The notes: generated by a model not told the origin, from the letters alone. A DNA stretch of 64,000 nucleotides from JAUVXJ01 sp964577995 (GCA_964577995.1 CAZOBP010000002.1:16286-80285); one strand, 5' to 3'. Shown: positions 42,143-51,198, counted from the first letter of the stretch. Numbers and translations: made by a program.

Positions 42143-43369
42143 GTGAATAGCGGGAGTGGGAGTGAGTCCGTAACTTCCGTGAGCAGGGGCCGATGGCGGC
42201 TCTCAGCGTTGTGCTCACTACTATTGACCAGTGTGCTCTTGGCCTGTGTGCCTCTTCCGGCGAGCTTCACCTCCTCCGAGACGGAGGAGAGCGCCAGTCC
42301 GACGCCGATCGTGGTCGTAGCCACTCCCACCGCGATACCGGCCGAGGTGCTCGACGAAGCGTCGGCCGAGGACCTACTTCTGATCAACCTCTACGAGCGG
42401 GTGAACCCATCTGTGGTCAACATCGAGATACTGATATCAGCTGCGTCCTCGTTGGGCGGTGACCTCTATGCGGAGGGTGAAGGATCGGGCTTCATCATCG
42501 ACAAAGAGGGACGCATTGTCACCAACAACCATGTGGTGGAAGGGGCGGAAGAGGTCCAGGTCACACTGTACGACGGGACGATGGCGGAGGCCCGGGTGCT
42601 GGGCACAGACCCCCACAGTGATCTGGCTGTGATCGAGGTAGACCTTCCCGCGGAGGTTCTTCATCCTGTGCAGTTGGGTGACTCCGACCAGCTCAGGGTC
42701 GGACAGCGAGTCATCGCCATCGGGAACCCCTATGGTCTGGAGGGGACGATGACCACAGGCATCGTCAGTGCCTTGGGACGCACCCTGCCTGCGGAGAGCC
42801 AGTTCGCCATACCAAACGTCGTCCAAACAGACGCAGCAATCAATCCGGGCAACTCAGGGGGGCCGTTGCTCGACTCCGAAGGGCTGCTGATCGGCGTCAA
42901 CACGGCCATCAGTACCACTACGGGGGGAAACAGCGGGGTCGGCTTCGCGGTGCCCGTGAACCTCTTAAAGCGAGTGGTGCTTGAGCTCATCTCCAGCGGT
43001 CACTACGATCACCCCCAGCTTGGCATCAAGGGTATGACGATCACCCCTCTTCTCGTCAAAGAGTTGGACCTGGCTGTCGAAAGTGGTGTCCTAGTGTCCG
43101 AGGCCACCGCGGATGGCCCTGCTGACAAGGCCGGCATCCGAGGGGGCAGCACGGAGGTCTCCATACGGGGCAACCTGGTGCGTACGGGAGGCGACATCAT
43201 AGTCAGCATAGACGGGTACGAGATAGAGCAGTTCGAGGATTTGCTGTCCTACATCGTCATGGAGACGGAGGTCGGGCAGGAGGTGGCGCTGGGCATCGTG
43301 CGCGACGGAGAGGAACGAGTCATCAAGGTCGCCTTGGGAGCCCGCCCCGAGGTGGAGATTGGCGGCTAG
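42143..43369 (+). CDS. HtrA/DegP-family serine protease, predicted lipoprotein
   Basis: A 408-residue protease. The N-terminus has an arginine-containing head and a hydrophobic stretch ending in LLTSVLLACVPL; LLAC is a lipobox, so it is probably a lipoprotein facing outside. A linker rich in S, T, P and E follows. The trypsin-like domain has the triad in VTNNHVVEG (His), HSDLAVIEV (Asp) and NPGNSGGPLLD (Ser). One PDZ domain occupies about residues 290-395 (GSTEVSIRGNLVRTGGDIIV). Its job is quality control of exported proteins. GTG at 42143 follows GAGGTG. It lies upstream of rsfS in the same direction. Confidence 0.92.
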   Translation: MNSGSGSESVTSVSRGRWRLSALCSLLLTSVLLACVPLPASFTSSETEESASPTPIVVVATPTAIPAEVLDEASAEDLLLINLYERVNPSVVNIEILISAASSLGGDLYAEGEGSGFIIDKEGRIVTNNHVVEGAEEVQVTLYDGTMAEARVLGTDPHSDLAVIEVDLPAEVLHPVQLGDSDQLRVGQRVIAIGNPYGLEGTMTTGIVSALGRTLPAESQFAIPNVVQTDAAINPGNSGGPLLDSEGLLIGVNTAISTTTGGNSGVGFAVPVNLLKRVVLELISSGHYDHPQLGIKGMTITPLLVKELDLAVESGVLVSEATADGPADKAGIRGGSTEVSIRGNLVRTGGDIIVSIDGYEIEQFEDLLSYIVMETEVGQEVALGIVRDGEERVIKVALGARPEVEIGG

Positions 43370-43422
43370 GGGCCGTCCGTGCCGGTGGATTCGACGGTGG
43401 AGCATACTGACGGGAGAGAGAC

Positions 43423-43767
43423 CTGGAGCCCGGTGAACTCGCAAAAGAGCTGGTAGAAGCGATCAGCGACAAGAAGGGATCGGACATCGTCCTGCTTGAT
43501 GTTCGACCGGTGTCGCTGTTGGCCGACTACTTCATCATTTGTAGCGGAGACACGGAGCGGCAGGTCAAGGCTATCGTTGACGAGGTACGCGAGAGAGGAC
43601 AGGATGCCGAATTGCGGCCCTCGCAGGTCGAAGGCACGCCCAGCTCCGGTTGGATGGTTCTGGACTACGGCGTGGTGATCGTGCATGTGTTCCTGCCATC
43701 TGAGCGTGACTACTACCAGTTGGAGGAGTTGTGGAGCGACGCCACGCTGGTGGTCAGCATACAGTGA
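43423..43767 (+). CDS. rsfS: Ribosomal silencing factor RsfS, probably CTG-started
   Basis: A 114-residue RsfS (Iojap) protein that binds ribosomal protein uL14 and blocks subunit joining. The core SLLADYFIICSGDTERQVKAI and GWMVLDYGVVIVHVF is unmistakable. The family N-terminal helix, ELAKELVEAISDKKGSD, lies upstream of the only usual start (GTG 43510) in the same frame. Between the upstream TGA (43408-43410) and 43510 there is no ATG, GTG or TTG in frame; CTG at 43423 gives LEPGELAKEL, and GGGAGAGAG stands just before it. A CTG start is therefore proposed; the truncated GTG form would lose a conserved helix. It follows the protease by 53 bases. Confidence 0.8.
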   Translation: MEPGELAKELVEAISDKKGSDIVLLDVRPVSLLADYFIICSGDTERQVKAIVDEVRERGQDAELRPSQVEGTPSSGWMVLDYGVVIVHVFLPSERDYYQLEELWSDATLVVSIQ

Positions 43768-43774
43768 AATAGCG

Positions 43775-44500
43775 CTAAGCTACGCTTTGGCAGTCTTGCC
43801 TGAGTCTGTCCCAGAGGCCGGGCAGTACCTCAGCGGCGGACCCCAGAAGGACCTCGTCCGCGTAGGGAGAGAGAGGCGTTCTCTCCAGGTTCACCTCAAT
43901 GAGATACGCCCCGTGGTGCTTCGCTATGGCAGGTAGGGACGCAGCCGGCTGAACCACGGCTGACGTGCCGACGACCAGCATCAGGTCACATCTCTCAGCG
44001 GCAGCGTGGGCCGCTTGCAGCAAGCTGTGATCAAGTGATTCCCCGAACCATACTACATGGGGCCGCAGGGGTGCACCGCAGGAGCACCTGGGTGGTATCT
44101 GAGGCAGAGGCACGTCCTCGTTGACAAACACCGAGCCCTCTGCGGTACAGCGTACCTGCCAGATGTTGCCGTGAAGCTCGACCATTCGTTCGCTGCCCGC
44201 TCGCTGATGCAGGCCGTCCACATTCTGGGTGATGAGGATGAATTCCTCGCATTCCCTTTCCATCTCCACCAGAGTGCCGTGGGCAGCGTTGGGCTCGCAA
44301 GCAGCTATCAGCCCACGGCGCCAGTCGTACCATTCCCAGACCAGGGCAGCGTCTCTCGCGAAAGCCTGAGGGGTGGCCAGTTCCTCGGCGCGATAGTGGC
44401 GCCATAGTCCGTCCTCGCCACGAAAGGTGGGTACTCCGCTTTCGGCGGAGATCCCAGAACCTGTGAGCACGGTGACGGAGGTGTACCTCATCTCATCCAC
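43775..44500 (-). CDS. cobB: Sir2-family NAD-dependent protein deacylase
   Basis: A 241-residue sirtuin. The NAD site has TGSGISAESGVPTFRG, the catalytic histidine is in VELHGNIWQVRC, and NVDGLH gives the usual catalytic loop. EWYDWRRG keeps the Tyr-x-x-Arg pair that marks class III enzymes (desuccinylase/demalonylase). The zinc ribbon is degenerate: CTAEG replaces CxxC on the first side, while CSCG remains, so only three cysteines are present. ATG at 44500 is used; MRYTS three codons later is the alternative. It is a few bases from the end of rsfS and converges with it. Confidence 0.9.
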   Translation of the reverse strand: MDEMRYTSVTVLTGSGISAESGVPTFRGEDGLWRHYRAEELATPQAFARDAALVWEWYDWRRGLIAACEPNAAHGTLVEMERECEEFILITQNVDGLHQRAGSERMVELHGNIWQVRCTAEGSVFVNEDVPLPQIPPRCSCGAPLRPHVVWFGESLDHSLLQAAHAAAERCDLMLVVGTSAVVQPAASLPAIAKHHGAYLIEVNLERTPLSPYADEVLLGSAAEVLPGLWDRLRQDCQSVA

Positions 44501-44518
44501 CTGTGTGTGGATCCCCCA

Positions 44519-45109
44519 CTAGAACATGACGGTCTCTGCGGCAGTTTCGTAGGAGCACAGTTCGTCTTCTGAGAACCAGTGACTGATCTCGTGGGCGGCC
44601 TCGTCGTGATCGCTCGAGGCGTGGACGAGGTTCCTGACCGCTCTCTTCAACTCGTTCGCGACTATGGGCGAGGTGATGGAGAAATCGCCTCTTATGGTGC
44701 CAGGCTCCGCGAAGGCGGGCAGCGTGAAGCCACACATCTTGCGGACGACGCTTATGGCGTGGGCACCTTCCACTACCAGGGCCACCAGTGGCCCAGACGT
44801 CAGGTAGTCTACGTTCCAGTCCTTGATCATGTTGCCGATCTCCGTCGGGTCGGCGGTACCGATCTCCTGGACGGGGTCCTTTCCCTGGTCCTGGTAGGTC
44901 TGAAGTGTCTTTTCGCCCATGCCCTTGATCCACTCCGGGGTGTTAGGGTAATGGTTCGCGGCGTGCTCCCTGGAGACCTGCACGAGCTTCAGGGCCACGA
45001 TCTTGAGGCCTACCTCCTCGAATCTGGTGAGCACTCTGCCCACGATGCCTCTCTTCACGCAGTCGGGTTTGATGAGCACGAGTGTCGTCTCCACGCAGTC
45101 CGATTTCAT
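44519..45109 (-). CDS. ndk: Nucleoside diphosphate kinase with a long insertion
   Basis: A 196-residue NDK; the usual length is about 140-150. LVLIKPDCVKRGIVGRVL is the normal N-terminus, and the catalytic histidine is in VRNLVHASSDHDEAAHEI near residue 163. Between SREHAANHYP and YLTSGPLVALVVEG there is an insertion of about 45 residues (near 57-100) rich in polar residues, with GMGEKTLQTYQDQG in it, as in some archaeal and deep-branching bacterial enzymes. It makes NTPs from NDPs with ATP. It precedes the sirtuin on the same strand by 18 bases. Confidence 0.92.
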   Translation of the reverse strand: MKSDCVETTLVLIKPDCVKRGIVGRVLTRFEEVGLKIVALKLVQVSREHAANHYPNTPEWIKGMGEKTLQTYQDQGKDPVQEIGTADPTEIGNMIKDWNVDYLTSGPLVALVVEGAHAISVVRKMCGFTLPAFAEPGTIRGDFSITSPIVANELKRAVRNLVHASSDHDEAAHEISHWFSEDELCSYETAAETVMF

Positions 45110-45210
45110 CTTCCAAGTCCTTTCTCCACTGTCCGGTCACAGTCTGAAGGCGTGCAGCGGGCGCCACACGCCTTCGGTAGTAGATGAGTCCGCATTCACG
45201 CGAGCGTACG

Positions 45211-48200
45211 TCAACGAGCAAACATGACTCTCAGCCAGCGATACTTGTCCAGGGCTTTCTGTAGTTGGCCACTCCTCATGTAGGCGTCGGCGAGAAGCTC
45301 CTGAGTGCGTAGGTGATCTGGGGTGCTCTCCACGGCGATCTCTAGATCGGAAGTGACCTCATGTATCATACCTCCAAACGAGAGCATCATCTGATATTGC
45401 AGTGCTGCCTGATCCAGGTCGCCCGCCTGTGAGTAGGCCCGTGCCAGGGCTAGGCGCGCGGTGTGATCGCGAGGATTGGCATCGAGGTGTTCGATATACT
45501 GCTCAAGGTCCCAGTCGGGTTGAGGCGTCTCCTCCAATGGGCGCTCCGGAGAGATATCCTCTGCCTCTGCGAAAGCCTCGGCCACTAGTGGCTTCTCCTC
45601 GACAGCCTGAGGGGCGACGGGCTCCTGAGGGACGGCCTCTGCTTCCTCGTCAGGCCAGGTTGCAGCCTCATGGACGGCCGCTTCGGCTGCTGGAGTCTCA
45701 ACAGCCGCCGCACTCTTTGCTGCTCCCGCTCGCAGGTCGCGCAGCCAGGACGGTAGCTCTTCTTCTTGTATTGCTGGCAAGGGCGCCTCATCGGACGCGG
45801 CAGTCCTTTCCAGGAGAGCGCCTGTCTCTCCCTCTGCGGCTTGCGCTCTCAACTCGCGGAGCCATGAAGGCACGTGCTCGTCGAGAGGAGGTGCGACCAT
45901 GTCGGCAACTCCTGGCTCCTCAGGGCGGATGGCTTCGATAGGCTGCCTTTCTTCTGAAGGGTGCACCGGCCAGGACGGCGCCTCCGCGGTCGGCGACTCC
46001 CTCTCTTCGGCCTCGAGCGCCGGTTGCTCCCCAGCTACCTCCGCCTTCAACTCCTCGAGCCAGGATGGGAGCTCTGCTTCCACCCTATGGGCTGAAAGAT
46101 CCTCCTGTGGCAGGGTTTCGGGTTCCTCGGCTGAAACCAGTGGTTCTTCTCTGTATGCCTCTGCCCGCAGCTCCTGTAGCCAGGGTGGCACCTCCTCTTC
46201 CCCTGTGGGGAGAGGCTCGGTTGCCTCGGGCGGGAGCTCACCGCCTTCTGGCTGGTACGGCGGTTCTACGCCGGTTGCCTCTGCACGCAATTGGCGCAGC
46301 CAGGAGGGCATCTCCTCCTCCACCACGATGGCCGGTGACGTGTCCTCAGCAGGACTCCTCGGCTCCCCTTGTGGCACCGATGGTTCCTCTCTGGCTGCCT
46401 CTTCGCGCAGGTCGTGCAGCCAGGAGGGCATCTCTTCTTCCTCCGCGCCAGGCATGGCCGTCTCCGGAGCAGGGGTCTCGGCTTCCACTCGCGGTGCCGG
46501 TGGTTCCCCTCTGGCTGTCTCTTCGCGCAGGTCGCGCAGCCAGGAGGGCATCTCCTCTTCGTTCGCCATCGGAAGCCCTGGCTCCTCGGGAGGAACCATC
46601 GTTGGTGCCTCGGGGGCGATGACAGCCTCTTCCATGGCTGCCTCTTCCTCCAGGACGCGCTCCGCGGCTGCTGTCTCTTCTGCCTCTGGGAACACCTCCT
46701 CGCTAATCGGCTCAAGTCCCGCTAGGAGGCCAGCCTCTTCCAACTCGCCTGCTACGTCCTCGTCCTCCAAGCCCGACCCCACCTCTTGCGGAGGCGGTAG
46801 CACTTCGTCGTCCATGGCCTTGGGCTTCATCTCCCTCAGCCAGGTTGGTATCTCGTCTTCCTGGGTGGGGATCGCTGCTTCCTCTGTTGGCGCCCCAGAG
46901 TCCTCTTCGAGCAATGCCTCTTCTGCACCCTCGGCCTCAGGTCGAAGATCGCGCAGCCAGGTCGGCATCTGCTCTTGCTCGGTGGTCTCCGACAGAGGCT
47001 CGGACTCCTGCGCTGGTTGCAGTTCCTCCAGGGCGGCCGCAGGGATCTCCCCTTCCCCGAGCAATGCCTTCGACTCTTCCATCCAGGTCATGATCTCGTC
47101 AATGGAGGCTGATTCGTCGGGCATAGTCTCCCGCAGGCGATCCATGGTCTGTCCGGTGATGTTCGAGGGCTCCTCCTCAGGTGCCGCGAACTCCCCTTCA
47201 GACAGCGCTGTGGCGGATAGAACGCTCTCCACTTCTTGCTCACCAACAATGGGCTCCTGTGCGGGTTGGTCTGAGGCCGCCTCCTGCCGCAGGCTGCGGA
47301 GCCAATCTGGTGTTTCGTCTGGTTCGCCAGGCTCCTCCTCTGGCTCTACACTTGACGGTACGGGCTGGATGACTTCACCTTCGGCCTGGAAAGGCCCTGC
47401 CGCGCCCTCGGGCTGCGCCAAGATCTCCTGTGCCTTTGCACCCATCTCTTCGTCCGGCTGAGCAACGGTCTCAGGTCCTATGGGTGGGACTATCTCCTCA
47501 GACGGAAGATCTCCGGCCTCCTCTTTCAGATCGCCGAGCCACTGGGGTATGCCTTCATCGATCTCGTGGCCGGGTGGACCACCGGCGTCCGCTACATCGG
47601 TGGTCTGCTCGGGGCTCTCTTCAGCCAGCTCTCGGAGCCAAGCAGGCATCTCCTGCGCCTCGGATGGCGTGGCGACCTCCTCAGGCGTGGCTTCCTTTTC
47701 TTCCTCTTGGAGCTTGCGCAGCCAATCTGGTGTCGCCTCGTCCAGGCGCTTGCCTGCGTCTGAGGGAGGGCCTTCCTTCCGGGCACCGGTGCCCTTGTCA
47801 GCTACCGGAGCCTCAGACTTGAGTTCTTCGAGCTGCTCATCCAGCTCTTCCCGATCCAGTCTGGGCACGGTGACCGTCCCAGGCGGAAGTGGAGACTTAT
47901 CGTGGAACAACTCGTGGGCGACGACACTCTCCGGGTCCATAGCTTGAGCTGTGTCGAGGAGAGACTGAGCTTCTGGCTGCCGACCGGCACTGAGCAGGAT
48001 CTCGCCGAGTATGAGGTTGGCTTTGAGGCAATTGGGGTACTGCTCCAGCAAGGCTTCGCAGATCCTTGCCGCTTCTTGCCTCTGTTCGCTCCACGAGAGT
48101 GCCTGGGCCAGTGCGATCTGGATGTCTGCGCGTTCAGGGTCTTCTTCCAAGACCGCTCTGAACTCATCTATAGCGCGCTGGTACAGTTCCTCCCTCATGT

Positions 48201-48618
48201 ACAAGCGACCTAGCGCCGCAGAAGTGAGCTTCAGCTTCTGGGGAGCGGCTCCGTCGCGATCACTGTAGAGCCTTTGCAGTTCCTTTCTGATCTCAGCATT
48301 GCCGGGGTTGATCTCGAAGGCGCGTTCGAGTTGCCAGATCGCTTCGTCCAGAGCGCCCTGCTCGTCGAAGACAATGCCCAGGCCTACGTAGACCACCATG
48401 TCTTCCATGTCAGCGCCCAGTACCCGCTTGAAAAGGTTGGCCGCCTCGATGTAGTCGCCCTTCTCGAGACATGCCTCGCCCATGAGCCGGTAGGCTCTGA
48501 CGTACCTGGGATACAGTTTCAGGATGTGCCGGCAGATGGCGATGGCCTGATCATATGAGTCGGCCCTGATCAGCTCCCTTGCTTCGTCACAGTATTTGCT
48601 CAGGGTTACCTCAGCCAT
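45211..48618 (-). CDS. TPR protein with fourteen WLRDLR-type repeats
   Basis: A 1135-residue acidic protein. The N-terminal 230 residues are TPR units (YDQAIAICRHILKLYP, AIWQLERAFEINPGN, AIDEFRAVLEEDPERA). From about residue 285 to 960 there is a low-complexity region with fourteen copies of a short motif P-x-WL-R/x-x-L-R/K-x-E-A, for example DWLRKLQEEE, SWLRDLREET, SWLHDLREEA and SWLRDLRAGA, joined by E/P/A-rich linkers. Two or three TPR units close the protein (DHTARLALARAYSQAGD, LQKALDKYRWL). No signal peptide is seen. ATG at 48618 follows GGAGGAAG; an earlier ATG is less likely. Many copies of one aromatic helix suggest a multivalent scaffold (inference). Confidence 0.85.
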   Translation of the reverse strand: MAEVTLSKYCDEARELIRADSYDQAIAICRHILKLYPRYVRAYRLMGEACLEKGDYIEAANLFKRVLGADMEDMVVYVGLGIVFDEQGALDEAIWQLERAFEINPGNAEIRKELQRLYSDRDGAAPQKLKLTSAALGRLYMREELYQRAIDEFRAVLEEDPERADIQIALAQALSWSEQRQEAARICEALLEQYPNCLKANLILGEILLSAGRQPEAQSLLDTAQAMDPESVVAHELFHDKSPLPPGTVTVPRLDREELDEQLEELKSEAPVADKGTGARKEGPPSDAGKRLDEATPDWLRKLQEEEKEATPEEVATPSEAQEMPAWLRELAEESPEQTTDVADAGGPPGHEIDEGIPQWLGDLKEEAGDLPSEEIVPPIGPETVAQPDEEMGAKAQEILAQPEGAAGPFQAEGEVIQPVPSSVEPEEEPGEPDETPDWLRSLRQEAASDQPAQEPIVGEQEVESVLSATALSEGEFAAPEEEPSNITGQTMDRLRETMPDESASIDEIMTWMEESKALLGEGEIPAAALEELQPAQESEPLSETTEQEQMPTWLRDLRPEAEGAEEALLEEDSGAPTEEAAIPTQEDEIPTWLREMKPKAMDDEVLPPPQEVGSGLEDEDVAGELEEAGLLAGLEPISEEVFPEAEETAAAERVLEEEAAMEEAVIAPEAPTMVPPEEPGLPMANEEEMPSWLRDLREETARGEPPAPRVEAETPAPETAMPGAEEEEMPSWLHDLREEAAREEPSVPQGEPRSPAEDTSPAIVVEEEMPSWLRQLRAEATGVEPPYQPEGGELPPEATEPLPTGEEEVPPWLQELRAEAYREEPLVSAEEPETLPQEDLSAHRVEAELPSWLEELKAEVAGEQPALEAEERESPTAEAPSWPVHPSEERQPIEAIRPEEPGVADMVAPPLDEHVPSWLRELRAQAAEGETGALLERTAASDEAPLPAIQEEELPSWLRDLRAGAAKSAAAVETPAAEAAVHEAATWPDEEAEAVPQEPVAPQAVEEKPLVAEAFAEAEDISPERPLEETPQPDWDLEQYIEHLDANPRDHTARLALARAYSQAGDLDQAALQYQMMLSFGGMIHEVTSDLEIAVESTPDHLRTQELLADAYMRSGQLQKALDKYRWLRVMFAR
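45725..47730 (-). repeat. DNA of the WLRDLR repeat array
   Basis: Fourteen degenerate copies, about 75-170 bases apart, of a unit coding E-x-P-x-WL-R-x-L-R-x-E-A. On the plus strand each shows GCGCAGCCAGG or a close variant. Copies 8 to 10 (about 46270-46560) are most alike, suggesting recent duplication. Confidence 0.8.
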
Positions 48619-48665
48619 GGTTCTTCCTCCGCCAACATTAAGAAGCCGGGGTTCCACCCAATAGT

Positions 48666-48694
48666 ATTATGCCTTCTTTTGACGAGATTGTCAA
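48666..48694 (-). promoter_or_regulatory. Sigma-70 type promoter of the TPR-repeat gene
   Basis: On the minus strand TTGACA (48689-48694) and CATAAT (48666-48671), 17 bases apart, about 48 bases before the ATG. Confidence 0.75.
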
Positions 48695-48823
48695 TGTCAG
48701 TTCTCCGCGGTTGGTTGAATAGGGACCATCATCGGGGCACACGCGGGACGAACCGGGGTCCATGCCCACCATATCGGGCAGAAGTATGGCGCTGATCATC
48801 AACAATCAGCGATCAGGTCGACG

Positions 48824-49849
48824 CTAGACCAAACGATGTGCGCCTTTGACGTGGATGATCAAGTCATCGATGGGCACACTTGGCTGCGGTGAAGGGCCCA
48901 GCGGGTCGTAGACCTCGTCTCCTACCAGCGCTTGCAGGGTGGCCGCGATGGAATGGGACGTGGCTCGCAGATCGTATCCACCTTCCAGGGTGAAGGCCAG
49001 ACGACCATGACACAGCTCCTCAGCCATCTCCTTCAACGTGCTCGCCAGATGGGCATAGCCGGTAGTAGAGAGCTGCATCATGCCCAGGGGATCTCCCCAA
49101 TGCGCGTCGTATCCTGCGGAGACCAGGATGATCTGGGGGCGATATCGCTCGGCGAGGGGATAGAGTATCTCGTCGAAGACACGTTCGTAGCCCTCGTCTC
49201 CAACACCTGCCGGTAGCGGTACGTTCACTGTATACCCTTGCCCATCTCCTTCACCGACCTCTGACCAGTGGCCGCTCCCAGGGTAGTGAGGATACTGGTG
49301 CGTTGAGAAGTACATGACCTGACTCGTGTCGTAGAAGATCTCCTGGGTGCCGTTGCCGTGGTGCAGGTCGAAGTCCACGATGAGGACACGGGAGAGACCC
49401 CTGTGCTGCAGGGCGTACGCGGTGCTCACTGCGATATTGTTGAAGAGGCAGAATCCCATACCGCGACCGCGCAGGGCATGATGTCCAGGTGGTCGCACCA
49501 GGGCGAAACCGTCGGCTACCTCGCCGTTCATGATTGCGTCTACGAGATTCAGCAACCCCCCTGCGGCGAGCAGTGCGACGTCAAAGGAACGGTCGTTCAC
49601 ATAGGTGTCGGGATCGAGATTGCCACCGCTTCTTTCTGACACCTCCCTAACGAGCTTGACGTAGTGCTCGTGATGGATCTCCAGCAGGTGGTCCATGAGC
49701 ACCTGTGTGGGCCGGACCTCGACCAACCGGTCCAGCAGCCGCTGCTCGCGCAGCACCTGCATCGCCGTCTCCAGACGTTCCCTACACTCAACGTGTCCTA
49801 CTCGGTTGTGCTCCAGATAGAGCGGATCGTAGACGTAGCCGGTGGACAT
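48824..49849 (-). CDS. Histone deacetylase-family (AcuC/HDAC-like) hydrolase
   Basis: A 341-residue arginase/deacetylase-fold hydrolase. The active-site loop is LVRPPGHHALRGRGMGFCLFNN with the histidine pair; zinc ligands are in VDFDLHHGNGTQ (Asp and His) and in SAGYDAHWGDPLG (Asp). TLEGGYDL near the end is the usual glycine loop. Bacterial members act on acetylated proteins, polyamines or other acyl amides, so the substrate is open. It is 67 bases after the LCP gene on the same strand. A sirtuin lies 4 kb away, so two unrelated deacylases share this region. Confidence 0.9.
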   Translation of the reverse strand: MSTGYVYDPLYLEHNRVGHVECRERLETAMQVLREQRLLDRLVEVRPTQVLMDHLLEIHHEHYVKLVREVSERSGGNLDPDTYVNDRSFDVALLAAGGLLNLVDAIMNGEVADGFALVRPPGHHALRGRGMGFCLFNNIAVSTAYALQHRGLSRVLIVDFDLHHGNGTQEIFYDTSQVMYFSTHQYPHYPGSGHWSEVGEGDGQGYTVNVPLPAGVGDEGYERVFDEILYPLAERYRPQIILVSAGYDAHWGDPLGMMQLSTTGYAHLASTLKEMAEELCHGRLAFTLEGGYDLRATSHSIAATLQALVGDEVYDPLGPSPQPSVPIDDLIIHVKGAHRLV

Positions 49850-49916
49850 GCCTTACCTTCTTCCGTCTGGTGCGGCGATCGCCCCAGCTTCATGGCTGCA
49901 CGGGGCTGCTGCGTAC

Positions 49917-50996
49917 CTACTCGTAGAACACCTCGTCAACGAGGGCGTGGATCTTGTCCCAGTCAGGGTACAGGAGACTGGGCTCGTCCCCGGCCTGCCG
50001 CTGGCTAGGGTCGAGATAGGAACGGTCGATGACCACGGACCGCACGTTGTCCGGACCCACCCGGCTGGCCATTTCGGCCAGGCGGATGAGTGTTGTCGGC
50101 GAGAGGTCCGTGTAGAAGGTGTTGCTCATGGCTTGAAGTAGCTCGGGTAGGCGCGGCAGCATCTGCAGGCTCAAGGCCTTCTTGGTCAGAGCCACCAGTG
50201 CCTTCTGCTGTCTGGCCATGCGGTGGAAATCGTCGCTGCCGTGCCTGGAGCGGCAGTAGATGAGCAGCGTCTCGCTGTCCATGTGTTGTTGCCCTGCTGG
50301 TATGTGGATGGTGATCTCGCTGCCTCGATCATCGGGATAGCTGCTATCCCAGATCTCCTTGTCGACGTAGATGTCCACTCCCCCGAGCAGATCGACTACC
50401 TCTCTGAAGCCTTGGAAGTTGATCATCACGTACCCGTGGAGAGGTATGCCGAAGTTCTGTTGTATCGTATCCATCAGCAGAGCTGGTCCGCCCCCGGGAT
50501 AGTCCTGAGTCTCACCCAGCACGTGTGCTATGTTGATGCGCTGTTTTCCGTGACCAGGGACCTCCACGTACAGGTCCCGTGGAATGGAGAACAGCATCGC
50601 CTCGTTGGTCTCGGGATGCAGGGAGGCAATCATCATGGTGTCAGTTCGGAACGCTCTGTGCTCCACCTCCCACCTTTGGTCCAAGCCTACCAGGAGGATG
50701 TTGATCCGAGGGTTGCTGCCCGTTGCGAGCTCGGTGGCTTGCTGGTCCGGGACGCTCTCGAACCGTGGACCTACAGCGGGGAGCAGTCCGCTGGCCTCCA
50801 GCGGATGGACGAGGCTGCGGTACAGGTCGTAGAAATACGGTATTTCGATCACTTCGTAGAACAGATATCCTGATGCAACGCCAGCCAGCGTACAGATGGT
50901 CATGGTGGCAGATGCGAGGATAGCCAGAACTAGGGGGCGGAGTCCGCCTATACTCGTCTTGGTGGTCTTGTTCGGCATGTTGTTCGTAGAAACCAT
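49917..50996 (-). CDS. LytR-CpsA-Psr (LCP) family glycopolymer ligase
   Basis: A 359-residue membrane-anchored LCP protein. A membrane helix lies near residues 18-45 (LVLAILASATMTICTLAGVA), followed by the LCP domain with NILLVGLDQR, FRTDTMMIASL with the metal-binding Asp, FSIPRDLYVEVPG with the catalytic Arg-Asp pair, and LIYCRSRHGSDDFHRMARQQKAL. These enzymes join teichoic acids or polysaccharides to the wall. ATG at 50996 (MVSTNNMPNK) is chosen because an earlier ATG overlaps the -10 box of the predicted promoter; no good ribosome site precedes it, so the start is uncertain. Confidence 0.87.
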   Translation of the reverse strand: MVSTNNMPNKTTKTSIGGLRPLVLAILASATMTICTLAGVASGYLFYEVIEIPYFYDLYRSLVHPLEASGLLPAVGPRFESVPDQQATELATGSNPRINILLVGLDQRWEVEHRAFRTDTMMIASLHPETNEAMLFSIPRDLYVEVPGHGKQRINIAHVLGETQDYPGGGPALLMDTIQQNFGIPLHGYVMINFQGFREVVDLLGGVDIYVDKEIWDSSYPDDRGSEITIHIPAGQQHMDSETLLIYCRSRHGSDDFHRMARQQKALVALTKKALSLQMLPRLPELLQAMSNTFYTDLSPTTLIRLAEMASRVGPDNVRSVVIDRSYLDPSQRQAGDEPSLLYPDWDKIHALVDEVFYE

Positions 50997-51021
50997 GTAG
51001 TTTTTGTTACGCACTCCCTCC

Positions 51022-51049
51022 ATTATACCATTTTCGGATAGCGTGTCAA
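51022..51049 (-). promoter_or_regulatory. Sigma-70 type promoter of the LCP gene
   Basis: On the minus strand TTGACA (51044-51049) and TATAAT (51022-51027), 16 bases apart. The -10 box ends 26 bases before the chosen ATG, giving a leader of about 20 bases or less. Confidence 0.75.
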
Positions 51050-51198
51050 AACACTCGGGCGGGTTGGCGTTGCGTCCATCTTCGCTCGGAAGATCAACCT
51101 CGCTCTGGCTAGGCCTTGATCGAGGTCTCCCCAGCAGACACGTCACTCGTACACGGCCGCCGGTTCGCGATCTTCGCCAGTTGAGGATCAAACAACAG

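Noticed and set aside
45899..47461. Long serine-rich open frame on the plus strand inside the TPR gene
   Set aside because: It is the mirror of the repeat-rich acidic protein on the minus strand; composition is an artefact of the repeat codons, and no ribosome site or family feature is present.
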